Positions 25,001 to 39,796 are shown, counted from the first letter of the stretch. The stretch: 64,000 nucleotides of DNA from Sipunculus nudus (GCA_026874595.1 CM049322.1:57722386-57786385); one strand, 5' to 3'. The notes: generated from the letters alone by a model not told the origin. Numbers and translations: made by a program.

Positions 25001-28000
25001 GATTGTACTCAATTGCACTGTAAACATATTCAATATGTAACGTTCACGCTTAGAATGGAAAATATATTCCTTTAAAACACTATGAAACCAGATTCAAAGA
25101 CGTAAAATGCCTTCCGTCGTAGAGACTAGCAGGGATTATAAAGATTTGGACATGCCCTTGTTTGTAGCCGGTAAATTTGGAAATTGTAACGTGAGATAGG
25201 ATTAGTTCAGAGGAAAAGGAGTGTTGAAAAGAGCATTTAAAAAGAGCATTTGATCTTGAGGGTAGTTATGAGTGGACATTCATATTAGAAATGCATGCAG
25301 CAAAGCTTCGAGCTATTGTACTGGGGAATAAAACAAAATGGGGTGGTAATTTTTACGAGTTAGAGTTAAAATTGGGTAGGTGGAGCAGATAAATCTTACA
25401 ATTAAGTCACAAAAGGAAGCGGTATGGCAAGAGAGCCTAGGGTATTCTTTAGTAAAGAATTCCAAACAAGACGAAATGAAGCAGGAAAGCCATCAGGAGT
25501 ATGTGAGTGATAAAAAATGTACTGTGCAACATATTTGTGAAAATTTTTAATGAGACATAAAGAAATTGCGTATCATGCTCAGAATGGCGAGCATGTCCCG
25601 AGTAAAATGACAAAAATTAGCTAGTAAAAACATGCGGAAGGGGATGAATATGTTAGTTTGTTTGAATGGAAAGATAGATTTGCAGAAAAAAATATACAGA
25701 TGTACAACTTGATGTAATTTCTGATGATGGCGAAATAGGTCCAGACTCTTTGCAGTCTGATTATGAGCAAGTAGTATTTCAGGAAAGCCCGTTCGGTTGT
25801 GAGAGATTTGATCTGGTTTATGTTTCTGATGAAGAGAAATATTAAAATATGTACTAACTCGGGGTATGCAGTGGTCCTTGTACGGGAAACACTTTTTGAG
25901 ACAATAGCTCCTGGTGCACAGGAAAATGCTGAAACTTTAGTACAGTCAAGTGAATGGACTGCTACGCCTGAGGCAAGTTATTGCATTGAGGCAAAGGATG
26001 CATTGGTAGTTTTGATAGCTCACCCATCTCAGAGAACACCGAGCAGGAAATTTTAAAATGGGCTGGGGTACATCAGATGATTAATGGTTCTGGTTTGCCA
26101 AATTGTGTGGGAAGTAGAATTCCGGTAGACACTAGAAATAATTTGAAATTGTTATATAGTCTGTGATTTGATTGGATTTTGTTGACCAGTGTGTTATGTG
26201 TTAGACATAGCGCCATTATCTGCTGGGGGTAACCGTAAAAGTGGGAAATTGCATTCAGGGGATATTTCTAATTATATCGCTAAAGAGCAGAGCTACGGAG
26301 CACTCTATGGCCCTTTGAGAAAAGCCAATTCATTTTTCCAATAGTTACATCTCCATTCTGTCAGTTCCCAAAAACTGAGAGTTTGGAGAGAAGAATAGTG
26401 GTAGATCTGAGCTCTCCTCCAAGCAGATCGGTAAATTATGGTATATTCAAGCTATAATATTTTGGGGAAATTTCAAAACTCACCTATCCATCGGACGATG
26501 ATATGGTAGATCTGGTTAAGCTGAAGGGGAGAGGCTGTTTATTGTTCAAAAGGGATCTGAAAAGAGCCTACCAGTAATTACACGAAGACCTGAGGGATAT
26601 TCACCTGTTGGGATATATATGGGATTCGAAATTATATGTGGACAGGTTTCTGCCTATGGGGCTACGTTCAGCGGCAGAAGCATGTCAAAAGACAACAAAC
26701 GCAGTGTCGCATGTTTTTAACTGTACTGGTTTCAGTGTGATGAATTATTAAGATGATTTTGGATGCGCAGAGATACCGGTGAAAGCACATCTGGCTATCC
26801 AAACGTTAGGCAGACTCCTGAGGGATTTAGATATAAAAGAAGCGGGAGATAAAGCAGCAGCTTCTTCCGCTGGGAATTATGTAGATACAGGGAAAAAAAT
26901 GAAAAAAAAAAAAAACTTGAAATCCCCTCGGGTAAAGTACAGCTAGCAGTGGAATTACTGGTAGAGTGGAAATTGGGAGGTAAGGTAACAAGCAGGGAGA
27001 TAGAAACGTTGGTGGGGAAACTTCAATTAATTCGCCAAATGCGTCAGACGAGGCCGGTTGTTAATAAGCAGACCCCTGGAAAAAGTGAGGGAAGTGCGGG
27101 AAAGGGACCGTCCCATTGATCTAGGAACAGAGTTTTTGAAGGATTTGTGCTAGTGGGAGAATTTCGTACCTTAGTATAACGGCATATCAAAATTTCAATT
27201 ATGAAAAATGACTGGTCAGAACCAGATCAAATTATTGCAACGGATGCTTGCTCGCAAGGGTTGGACCGGGGGGGGGGGGGGGGCATAGCTTTTGGTAAGC
27301 AAGGATACTGGCGCTTTAGAGTGACAGGAGATCTGCTGGAAATAGCAGATCAAATAAACGGTTTAGGATTGTTTGCAGTCATGATTGCCTGAAAGTTACG
27401 GGGCAGCAGTTTCAAAAGGCAGAGAATTGTAATAATATGTGAGAATCTTCAGAAGCTTCAAAAACTTCAGTTCAGGTTGTGAACTCTGGTAGGACATCTG
27501 ATCAATTTATGTTAGCGTGCGTGAGAGAAATTAGTTCCATAGCAGCTTTGTATGAATTCGAGTTGAAGGCTGATTACATAGAGGGTATTTATGATAGGAT
27601 TCCGGAATTACTTTCGAGATATAATATGAGGGGGGGGGGGGGCAGTTTTGGAAGGGAATTTGAACGAATGCCGTTTACACAGAAGCTTGGGAGAAGGGTG
27701 ATTGGTAAAGAGTTGCTTAAGTTTTTAAACATTTGTTAGTAACTATCGTGACGTTTCAATAACATTCTGCGTTTGATACAGTTCAGCTCAAAATGTTATA
27801 GAAAGTAACACAATATAGTGAAGCTATAGGGAACAGGGAACAACAAATAATGTCCTTGCTCAGTGGAGAGCTTTCTTTCCTTTCTGTATATATTTCAATT
27901 TTTCAGCCTTTCCGGTGGTAGAACAAACTTTAAGGCTTTATGTACAGTTTTTATAGCAGATCATTGAAATTGGTGCAAGCGATACAACATTATGTTAGTG

Positions 28001-31000
28001 GGGTGGTTAAGCTGCAGAAAGCAAACGTTTATGATGTTTATCCCTATCAGTGGTTTGCGTTGAGATTATTATTGAAAGGTATTGAACGACAAAAACAGCA
28101 TACACCCAAACAGGCCAGTCCAAAGACCCCGGGTATTCTATTAAGAATCTGTGGCAGTCTGGATCTTACCCTGAATAAGAACCTGGCTTTATGGTGAAGT
28201 TCCATAGAAGGGTTCTTTGTCAGGTTGTGAAAGTCATATTTGATACCGGAATCATCGTTGCTTGGAAGGAAACCAAGGGTACTGAAGCCCGAATATTTTG
28301 TCTTTGAGGGGGACAGGTATCTAGTCATATTTAAATGGTACAAATCCAATCAATTCGGGCAAAGGCAAAGGGAATTGCCAGGTAGCCCGTTTTTGCCCAG
28401 TTCTCCATATGAATAAGGTGTTCAAAAGGGTCAGCAATGGACCGGCTACTCCCGAATTTGCATTCACTGAAGGGGCGAAATTCTGGAGCTATAGTTATTG
28501 GATGAATGTTCTTAAACATGTTTTGCTAGCGTTGGCGAAATTCCAGAAATAATACAGTTGCTAGGTGACTGGAAGAGCGATGCATACAAAAAATACATAG
28601 TTTGTTTCATGTCTGATCAGTTGCATTTGGCAAACATTGTAAAACAGAATATCATTTATATGTAAACTTAGGCTAATTTGACGGCAGTTTATGAGCTCTG
28701 GCGGATGAGGCGGCGATATCTTAATATGGTTTTATTTTTTTTGCTGATGAAGTAAAAACTACGATCATTTCCGACTACATATGTTTAAATGTCGATGTGG
28801 AGAATACCTGATGCAGATTTGCAGAGGAGCTAGGATTTCCGATATAGGGTTTAACATTCATACAGGCCAGATCACAGTCCACAGTTTTCATATTATATCG
28901 TTTCATGTAAGCACAAACAATATCTGGTATCATACAGAGAAGGACATTTTATCTCACTACAAGGCCCTTATTTACCAGGGTTTAGGCCAGGTACATGTAC
29001 TTGTGAATTGGCCAGGTACAAGCACAGGTACAGGTACTTAATTTCCACAGAGTATCTCGGTACAGGTACAGGTACTTTAGAAAGTACCTAGTAACAGGTA
29101 CAGGTACATTTATTTTAGGATCACTTCAAAGGCAGTTTTTACGGATAATAATAGCGGCATAAACTCAAGTATATGCAAGTTAACATGTATTTTTTCTATC
29201 AAACAAAATTATAGTTGTTTCTTAGGTATATTTGATTAGAATTTATTTTCTATATGGCACCATACATTCACAAACATGATATGCAAGTGTATTAAAAGTC
29301 ATTTAAGTACAGTATGACACCATACTTTACAAACATGATATATGTGTACTAAAGGTTCATTGAGTGCACCAAGTACAGTATAACTGAATGATTTGCTTAA
29401 TTAGTGGTTACTGCTGATTCACACATGTGACCATTTTTGAGGTGTGATCATAATTCCACTGATGAGTAGTTTATCACACTGAAAGCTTGCTGGTTAATTT
29501 ACACTTCAGTTATCCAAATTTAATACTAGAACAGAAAAGAAACTTGTTACGAAAATATGAACATGTACCTGGAGTACATTGTACCAGGTACAGGTACTTC
29601 AATTCTAGGTAATGGTACAGGTACAAGGTACTTCCTACTCATTACATCCAGGTACAGGTACAGGTAGTCTGAAATGTGTATCTAGGTACAGGAACAGGTA
29701 CAGGTATAAGTACCTGGCCCCAGCCCTGTTATTCACCAGTGTCACACGACAAATCCAAAAGCAATTTTAATATTTTCATCATGAATACCGAGACCGAGGG
29801 ATTTTGTTTGTTCGCAGGAAAAGTTGAAAACTGTCAATAAGCGTTTACATGATTTGGTGAGCAGAGAAAGGTACTGCAGGTTAATTCATACATGAAGACC
29901 ATTATTTGCTCATTGGGAGCTAAATGGCTCTGTTCAACAACCCTTGGAGATCGAAAACAAAAATGTTATTTACTCGAGTCAAGAAACTAGGTCTAAATCT
30001 CTATATTTTTAATACGAGTGAAGGGTCATACTGGCATGGGATATATATAGGTGTTGTGAGGGTAATGTTGTGGTGTTTGTTGGTTTGTTGTGCCGGTTTG
30101 GGGTATTGTTTGGCGGGTATAATAATTATGAGGAACATGCTTTGAATTATTATTTGAGGAATATGAATAAACTCGAGTAATATATATAACCTTTTATGTA
30201 TGTTCTTCTGGATTATGCAAATTTAATATATACACACACACATACACATTTGCATATGCCTGTAAAATGTCGCCAAACGATTTAATAATAGGCTTTGTAA
30301 TAGCCCGTTTATATGTCTATTTTACGTTGATACAATTTATTATTTTTGGGAAACCCCAAAACACAGCCTTTGAGATATTTCCATTACTAAGTAATACATG
30401 CCAGGAATGTATAATTTAGCCTGAGTCCAAATGTATAAGTGATAAAGAAAGTATTAAAACATAAATATGTTGATAATAGAGCTAGTGAATGAATGTGACT
30501 TGACTGATGGTAAGCTATTTTGCTTCTGAGATTCAATAATAACCAGAATGGAGTCTTGCAACATATTTAGTAAAGATTCGGAAGAGTAATATGGTGTTGC
30601 TTTTTATACCAAGTAAGGCGTCATTTACAGGGAACATTTTTCTCCAGGAGGAGAAAGGAAGGACCAGCAAAGCTCCACTTGGAACTATGCCGATTATCAG
30701 TACCTTATGATCGTGTCAGTATTGATCTGGCGGGACCTAAGTACAGGTGGATTCTGACTGTAATTGATTCTGCTACACGTTATCCGGAAACAGTTCCTTT
30801 ACTTAGTATCAAAACAAATGAAGGGGCTGAAGCACTAATAAATGTTTTTTTTTTTCCAGGGTCGGTATACCAAGAGAGATCCATGCTGACAGAGGGACCC
30901 AGTACACCTCGGATTTGATGCGGGAGATCGCACGGCTATGACGATAACATGCCTGTAAAATGTCGCCAAACGATTTATAAAATAAAATATTTGCCGTTAT

Positions 31001-34000
31001 TATCAATATCATAATAACACGATACCTCTGTAATAGCCCGTTTATATGTCTATTTTACGTTGATACAATTTATTATTTTTGGGAATCCCCTAAACACCGC
31101 CTTAGAGATATTTCCATTACTAAGTAATACATGCCAGGAATATATCATTTAGCCTGAGTCCAAATGTATATGTGATAAAAAGAGTATTAAACCATTAATT
31201 TGTAGATAATAGAGCTAGTGAATTAATGTGACTTGACTGATGGTAAGCTATTTTGCTTCTGAGATTCAATAATAACCAGAATGGAGTCTTGCAACATATT
31301 TAGTAAAGATTCGGAAGAGTAATATGGTGTTGCTTTTCATACCGAGTAAGGCGTCATTTACAGGGAACATTTTTCTCCAGGAGGAGAAAGGAAGGACCAG
31401 CAAAGCTCCACTTGGAACTATGCCGATTATCAGTACCTTATGATCGTGTCAGTATTAATCTGGCGGGACATAAGTACAGGTGGATTCTGACTGTAATTGA
31501 ATCTGCTACACGTTATCCGGAAACAGTTCCTTTACTTAGTATCAAAATAAATGAAGGGGCTGAAGCATTAATAAATGCTTTTTTTTTCCAGGGTCGGTAT
31601 ACCAAGAGAGATCCTTGCTGACAGAGGAACCCAGTACACCTCGGATTTCATGCGGGAGATCGCACGTCTATTGACTATAACCCAACTGACAACGTGACCA
31701 TATCTACCAATGTGCAATGGACTGGTCGACAACTTCAATGGAACGCCGAAGAAGATGTTACAGAGAATGTGCAAGGAGAACCCCGAGACTGGGATAGGTT
31801 TGTAGCAGCATACCTCTTTGCTTATCGTGAGGTACCACATGATAGCCTTAGTTCTCACCATTTGAGCTGCTATTCGGACACACCATTAGAGGGCCCGTGG
31901 GCATACTGAGAGAATTGTAGGAAGACGAGGAGAGGGACGAGGATACCGTCACCACGTACTATTATGTGTTGGAACTGAAAGACAAGCTCGAAGAGACGTG
32001 CAGGTTGGCACACGAGGACTTAAGGAAGGCCCAAGTGAACCAACGCAAGTACTTTAACCGGAAAACCAGAATCAGACGATTATAAGTTGGAGACAATTCA
32101 TTGCTTCCAACTGAAACCAACAAGCTACTTATGCAGTGGGAGAGACCAATTTCCAGTTGTGGAGAATGTGAACGACTATCGACTAGGGACTCGACGTCAG
32201 TGGGAACCATAAGACCATCCATATCAACATGTTACGGAAGGACATTGAGAGGCAATCACAAGCAACCGGGTGGTGAAATGTATGGGAAGCCTACAGATGG
32301 AGGTTGTCCAAAGCGTTCAGGTAAACAGCGAAGATCTAAGCGATTACATACTAAACATTGAAGATACAGGTTGTCCATTACAGCCAATGACACTTGAAAA
32401 GAGGTAATAATCGGTCCGAACCTGACAAGTAAGCAGCAGCAGCAGGCAGGAAAACCGATACAGACGGCAAGACTAACCTGCTACACTGCACCATCGATCT
32501 GGCGGACAAAGAACCCTTTCGGTGCAAACCATACCCAGTAACGTACGCACTCCTGGATGTGCTGAGGAAGAAAGTCGAGAAGATGAAGAACAATATTGAT
32601 GTCGCAATATGGCAACCCTCAGTTAATCGTAGGTAATCCTGATGGATCTAATCGGTACTATATTGACTTTCGTCTATTTAGTACAGTATTTGATAAGGAA
32701 CCTATTCCTAACCAATAGATTGTATTGGGGAAGCTGTGGAAATTGAAGTATTTCACCAAGATAGACTTGTCAAATGGACACTGGAAAGTGCCTATAGCAG
32801 AGGAATGTAAGCAGCACATTGCTTTCCAGACTAATCAGGGGTTGTTTCAGTTCGTTCGCATGCCATTCGGGTTAGTAAATGCGGGTGCAGTTTTTTTTCA
32901 GGAAGGTTTGCAAATTACAACGACGATTGGGCAACGTGGAGACCATCATCGACGACATCATCATCCATACGAAGGACTGGGAAACTCATATCGAGGCGGT
33001 CAAGAAGGTATTCAATAGGCTCCGTGAACACAAGCTAAGAGCTCGGCCAGCCAAGTGTGAGATAGGAACGGCAAGCAGGGAGTTGTTGGGCCAAATAATA
33101 GGCAGAGGTGAGATACATCCTCAAGCGGGTAATGCTGGGAAAATTCTTGGCATTGCGAAACCAACGAACAGGTCACAGTAGTGATCATTTCTACGTGCAG
33201 TAGGATAATACCGCAGTTTTGTTAACAATTTTGCTAGCATAGCCAAAACCTTTAACGGATATGACAAAGAAGGGAATTCCAACGGAACTACAGTGGTCTG
33301 AGGAGGCCGATTAGGCATTCAAAAAATTGAGGGGTAAGAGTGCTACACATCCTGTTTTACGATTATCTGATTTTAGTAAAGAATTTATACTGTGAACAGA
33401 TGCTTCACAAGCTGAAATTGGCGGAGTGCTTATGCAATAGCACGGAGAAGAGGGATTCTCGTTTCTTCACGAAGCTGAGTAATGCGTGAGCCGATACTCG
33501 ACAATGGAGCGCAAATGCCTTGCTTTAGTGAGAACCACAGGGAAGTTGTACCTATATCTGTATGGTAGAGAATTTGTTTTAGAAACTGATCATCAACCAC
33601 TGTTATTTCTTGACAGATCCAAATCAACAACCGAAGGATGCTTAAATTGGCACTTGCAATGCAGATATTATAGTACAGGGTAAGAGTTGTTAAAGGCAAA
33701 AATAATGTTCTTGCTGATTGTTTAAGCTGATGTGTGTGAGCATCGAGTAACTGATAATGACTCAGCCTCAAGCGCATTTTGCGGAGGGCAGTTAAAGATA
33801 AGATAGTAGTTAGGATGAAAGGCTGGAAGTTGTCATTGTATAACATTTCTTTTTTAGGTTCGTTGTGGAGAAATTATTATGTAGATTCACTGGCGGTTCA
33901 TCTTATATGGGGAGCTATTGTGAGGCATTAAAATGATCCCACACAATATTGCCCATTAATACACACAATGGCGTGACCACTCGTTTATTTTTTGCTGCTC

Positions 34001-35041
34001 TGGTTGAGAGACCACACGTTGTAATTTGGCACAATGGGGATGAGCGCTCGGGTCAGTTAGTTTATAGGTCACCAGTTAAGAGGTAAAGGGGCACGCCTGT
34101 GTAAATGGCTTAGCGTGTCGAAGCTAATGAATATTCATAGGGCTACCTTCGCTTATTGTTAAGTTTTTGTAATACATGCACCTCATGAATAATCATTAGC
34201 TCCAGTGGAAACCATTATAAAGGGGTGTCAATTCCTGTGTCAAATATTGCACTTGAATTTAAGCCGCCAACGAGAAGAGATCATTAGCAGGACATAAGTC
34301 GCAGATCTCAGAGTGCCATCGAAAGGTTGGTGTTGAAGACCCCTCTTTACCCCGGTTGACAACACTTAGGGGAGGCCGAGAGCGCAGGGGGCGCAGAGAG
34401 AGGATATTCCGTCCAGCTGCCGGACAAGCGGACATCCCAGGAGGAAGGATGTCTGGTTAGGCGTAGAGTTGCAGACCTTCATCTTGAAGTCTGGTGAGAC
34501 GCAGATTCGCAGGTCTGCACCGCACGGTCGACGTAGGGGTCGTCAACGTGAGCGAGAGAGGGCGCTCGAGTGCGGCCAGCGGAGGAGTGAGGTTCGTCAG
34601 AAACGTGACAAGAGGTATAAAGATACGGGTGGTGATGACGCGGGCCTACGAGTCCATCACATAAGACCTGGGCCTTGGTAATGACGTCAGAGTGCGGTGG
34701 ATCGTGTGGGCGTCTCAGGATTTCCAACAGATTGGCTTTGGAGTAGATACCTTTATGTATTAGATAGGGTAAACGCAGTAAAGAAACGTTAATCTTATAT
34801 ACTGGGTTCTATTATATTGTGAGCTTTGATAGAGTGTTTGTGTACATGAGCGCATGGTTCAGACAAACAGACAACGCCGTCACAACATTTATATTTAGAT
34901 GATGCTAATCTAATTCAATACTTAGGAGGTTGATAGGTTTATCAAAGAGCATACTTTACAGTGGTTTGCTTTAAAAAGAGATTATGAAAATACCGGCTTA
35001 GATTGAAACCGGTTGCTATTTTAAACTGAATAACTAATTGG

Positions 35042-35095
<54 letters not shown>

Positions 35096-38000
35096 CATGA
35101 AAAGGAAATAATATTACAGACCTTGCTCGAATATTTGCTTCGTCTTTTCCACTGGAGAAAGCGGTTGTGTGCACACGTTTCCTGCATACAAAAAAAAACA
35201 TCAAATTATTGGATTTTACTCAATTGTACTGATATAATAATAGATATGTGAGGTTCATGCCCAGAGTGGAAAACAAATTCTTTTATAAACATGATAAAAA
35301 CGTTTCATTCGAAGTAAAATGAATAGATTCTTTGGGACTATCAATGATTATCGGTTCCTTTTTAGTATCGTCCTTTACATAACGTCTTTAAATAGTTTAA
35401 ACTTAAATATCATGCATGATACATTATGAAATTGCTTATCAACATTAGCAACATCATAATAACACGTTATCTTTTCAAAAGTCCGTTTACACTTCCATTT
35501 ATTATTTATTTTCGGGGAGCCCCAAAACACAGCCTTTGAATTATTCTGAGTCCATCACTAAGTTATACGTACTAGGAATATATCATTTTGCCTTGGCAAA
35601 AGTTTCAATCATTACTAGAATGGATTTGTCTAACATATTTAGCATATATTCTAAAGATGAAATGCTGTTTTATTTCATTATTTATAAGATTTGATGTTTA
35701 CACCTCATAGATTGTAGATTGTACTTACTTGATGGTGTTGCTGGTTCTTCCTCTTTTACTGGTTCTACTGGTTCTCTTCCTTTGTTATCTGTAAATAATA
35801 TGCCTACTTTGATGACAGGCGTTTTATTATTTCCATTAATTTGACGTACACATAACAGCAGACAGAATGCATATATAAGGCTTTGGTGGAGGGGGGGGGG
35901 GGGGGTTATTGAAATGGAGTACGAACACAGAAGCGTACCCTTCGATATTACTACAGCATTATTCCATGTCCATTGGTCGGAACAAATATGAACAATTAAT
36001 TACGTTTAGTTCATTCTGAGAAAATGTTGAACGTACCATTCTTTTCGAAAAATTATGAAACAGATAGCTTGGAAACATGGGTTCACATTGGATTGCTTTA
36101 AATATTGTTCTACGCCTGCATAACGTTATTAAAATAATTCAAATATGCAACTAAAATATTTCATTCATGTCACAATATATCACTATTTTAGTTGAACCTG
36201 CATATTTCAAATACAACCAAATTCTCCAACAAAATGTGACTCTCAGGTTTGAACGGCAATTTTCCATAGCCCATTTGTTGAAATGAGCATGTAACAAAAG
36301 AAAGATATATCTCTCGCCATTGCTTATTGGAGTCGTTATCATTTGTGAGCTTTCTTTTTGAGAAACCTTCTTTTTTTCTTCTCCTTGGTCTTTTCTAGTT
36401 CAATAAAGCAGCAGTAATATTATAATAATACGGCAGGAATATCTAAAATAAATTTCAATAGAAATATGTATTTCAAAATGTATTTAAACCAACCTTTTTT
36501 GGGTAAAGACAACGACCATACAAAAAAAAAAATGACCAGCATACAATGAAAAACTGGTCGGCATTATTACCATGATTGATAAGTTCCTCCATTTCTTCAT
36601 TGTTCTTCATACGTTCATTGCTGATTTTAGCTTTGCTCTTCTTAGTTTCCTGAAATAGAAGCAAAGTAATACGGTTAAAACGTTTAATTTGGAGTACACT
36701 TTTGGTAAAATAGTGAAAAAAGCCATGTAAACGGTCTACATGATCACACTCTTCGCAAACTGTTCCATTAATCTCGTCTCTGTTAGTACAATCGCGATTT
36801 TATGTCCTTCGATGGATATACTTGAAGGTGGCATTCTTGCATGCCATAAAAAAGTAACAAACATGCTATGAGAATTGCAATATACAGATTTATGTAGATA
36901 TCTTTTTCACCCATGTCCAGTGATTTTAAAATAAACATACTATAGAATATTTTTTGAATGAAAAGCGAAGATGCCACTCATAATCATCAAGATTGATTAG
37001 TTATTTAGACACTTTACTATATACAAATGTTCAGACAATCTACCTATATTTACTCTATAATCTTGTCTTGATAGATTAAATGAAGACTGGAACTCAAACC
37101 GATAACGAAGCTGGAAAGATACAGAAAGCAGTTTTTCTAATAACTAACAAACAAATTTAATATTAGTTGAACATCAAAGATCAGTAAACTGTTTATCTCA
37201 GAATATAACCGGACCGCATACAAACATGCTGTCCAGTAATGAACCTCTTCGATTTGTTTTTGGTATACACACGAGTTTATGGGATATAGATCAGGGGTGT
37301 GTATGGATCCATTCTATTATGTCTGCCACAAAGGCATACTGCTAACATTTAATACATTTCACTTATTACAAATCATATATGGAGGAGTTTCAATGAATCA
37401 ACCTAAATTGACTTAACTGTTATTTTCAATACAACATTTAAAAAAATGCTTCGTCCTGGTTTCTGCACTCTTAAACCAAGAACAAAATAGTGTATGTATT
37501 TTACAGTGTATGCTGCACGATATTCCCCCTGATCAGTAATTTTCCTTTGGAAACTGAGTTGAATATGTGATAACAGGGAGAAGATTGCTGTTCACTGGTT
37601 CCCAAGAGGAAGGTTCTTCCTGATGCTCAATGAATCACTTTCTAAACTCGAACTGTAAGTTATGGACCTTTTTAAGTTTCGTTGAACGAGAGGTGGTACT
37701 CAAGCAGAGTATTTTCGAACCTTAAGTCTCACAACGTAAAGGCAGGGTAAATGAATCAAGTTTACCTTTAGGCTCAGGCAAGTCAATTAATGTGTTTTAG
37801 TCCTGTCCCTCAGTTTAAGTCAGTTTCACGATCATCGAACATCCCCCGCCCCACCCCCCCACCCCCCCCCCCCACTCCCCAACACTCCCGCCGGTATCAA
37901 AAAAAGACAAACTTAGATTTTAGTTACCTTACACAGTCGTTTTCTGAAAATGATTAGAATGAACAGAACGACTATCAAAACTCCTACGACAGCCAGGACC

Positions 38001-39749
38001 ACGCTGATGATCATCACTTTATTTCCGTCTGTCGGTACCCACGCTGTGCTTGCTACTTGAAATAAATCAAAACCAGAGCACGGTTCTTAGTATATATTAC
38101 TATATAGCATAAAGCACAAGTTGACCTTCAAGCCATTGTAGGAGACTAAGAAAATAGAATAAAAAGTCACCAATGGGGCAATGTGTTTACCTTTGCTGTT
38201 TTTTATGCAAAGATATATTAATATAAAGAATATCAATACCGTTGAAGCCCAAAGTGGATATTTTTTATCGTCCGAGTGACGATATTAGCATTCGACCTCG
38301 GGTTACCTATATGAAAGATTAATAGAATAAATCAACAATACTAATTAAAGTTATTAACACCCATCCTCATACCTAATTATAGGAAAGCATCGTTCAGCCC
38401 GTGCAGTAATAAATATCACGTACATTCTTAATCATACCCATTGCTTGTAACGGTGGTGTCACGAACTCAAGTGTGAAGTTTAGGTTTTAGAAAATATATT
38501 CCTGGCACATTAAAAGGGTTCGTTAATGGTTGTTAGATTATTCAGATACGGCATGATAATGTATCATTTTATTTTTATTTTAGTGTTAATTTAAAAACAA
38601 AGCCAAAACGTTTAAATTTAGGCACACATGTATAATCACCTATTTGGCTGTAGCCATGTTGGCAAATCACGTGTCTTTCCTTGCTACATGGTTGGACCTT
38701 CATCTTATATGATGTTCCAGCAATGAACATGGCTGTGCAGTTGCCTTCATCTGACGGTTGCCTTACATCCCAAAATGAAACGACTGCTTGAACGTTGTCT
38801 GTTGAAAAAAAAAGTTTAGGAGAATGTTGACCCTGAAAGCATGGAATAAATTAATCAGGAAAAAATATGCTAAGCTGGCACGTGTATGTAATATTATGAA
38901 CAAACAATGAGTAACGATAATAAAATAACATTTAGAAACAGAAACTATCATTTAATGGAACCTTGTGTTTCATATGATTAAAAATGCTTGATTTTTCTGC
39001 AAACGCAAACATGTACTAGAAAATATTCCGGGTATTCGCCCGTGTGTTACGGCCCCTATTGTAATAACGTCTCCTATTTTAATAATTATTACATTAGGGG
39101 TTACAAATGAGCTGTTTCTCATAGCCCCTATTGTAATATCGTGCAATATTGTTATAATTATTACATTACGGGTTGTATTTGCAACCCCTATTGTTATAAC
39201 ATTTTTATTACATAATAGGTTGCGGTTGCAATGGATTTTACTCACCAGCTTTGGTAATATAATGTGAATACTGTGGAACAACGTATATCGATACCTTTGA
39301 ACATGATAATATGAATATTTTTTTTTCAAAATTAAGTAATTTTTTGTATGTAAATTTAGACACGTGATAAAAGACCAAAGACTACCACCAAAGACTACCG
39401 TTCATGCTTTGTGATCAGCGTCATGCACGGGTAGCTTTAATTTGTTAGCGACAGTTTGCAATTTGTTGAGGGGAATGCGTGGTGAGGTGTAAGCGTTACT
39501 CACATGATTCATTTATACACTCACACACGTTGTTTGTATCATTTTTTTTTAAAATTCAAGCCTGTTGATTTTCTCAGTTTAAACTTTCTATCCCGAGAAG
39601 CGGCATTTGCTCAAGGATTTTGTGAGCACATACCACATATAAAGGAAGGTTCATATGTATATGGAGCCTATTTATAAAGTAAATTAATGGAGAGTCATTC
39701 ATTCTATGTTTCATGACCACAATGACCAGAGCTCAAGATTCTTCATTTT

Positions 39750-39796
<47 letters not shown>

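Noticed and set aside
28976-29728. AGGTAC repeats as a CRISPR-like or satellite array
   Set aside because: They are subterminal repeats of a hAT element with defined ends and a target duplication.
30609-33730. Integrase and RT pieces taken as two separate elements or a scrambled insertion
   Set aside because: All pieces are on one strand with continuous spacing and fit the known Gmr1-like order.
36783-36977. Hydrophobic minus-strand frame as an alternative transmembrane exon
   Set aside because: A donor is present but no acceptor gives the required phase, and the real transmembrane exon is at 37928-38055.
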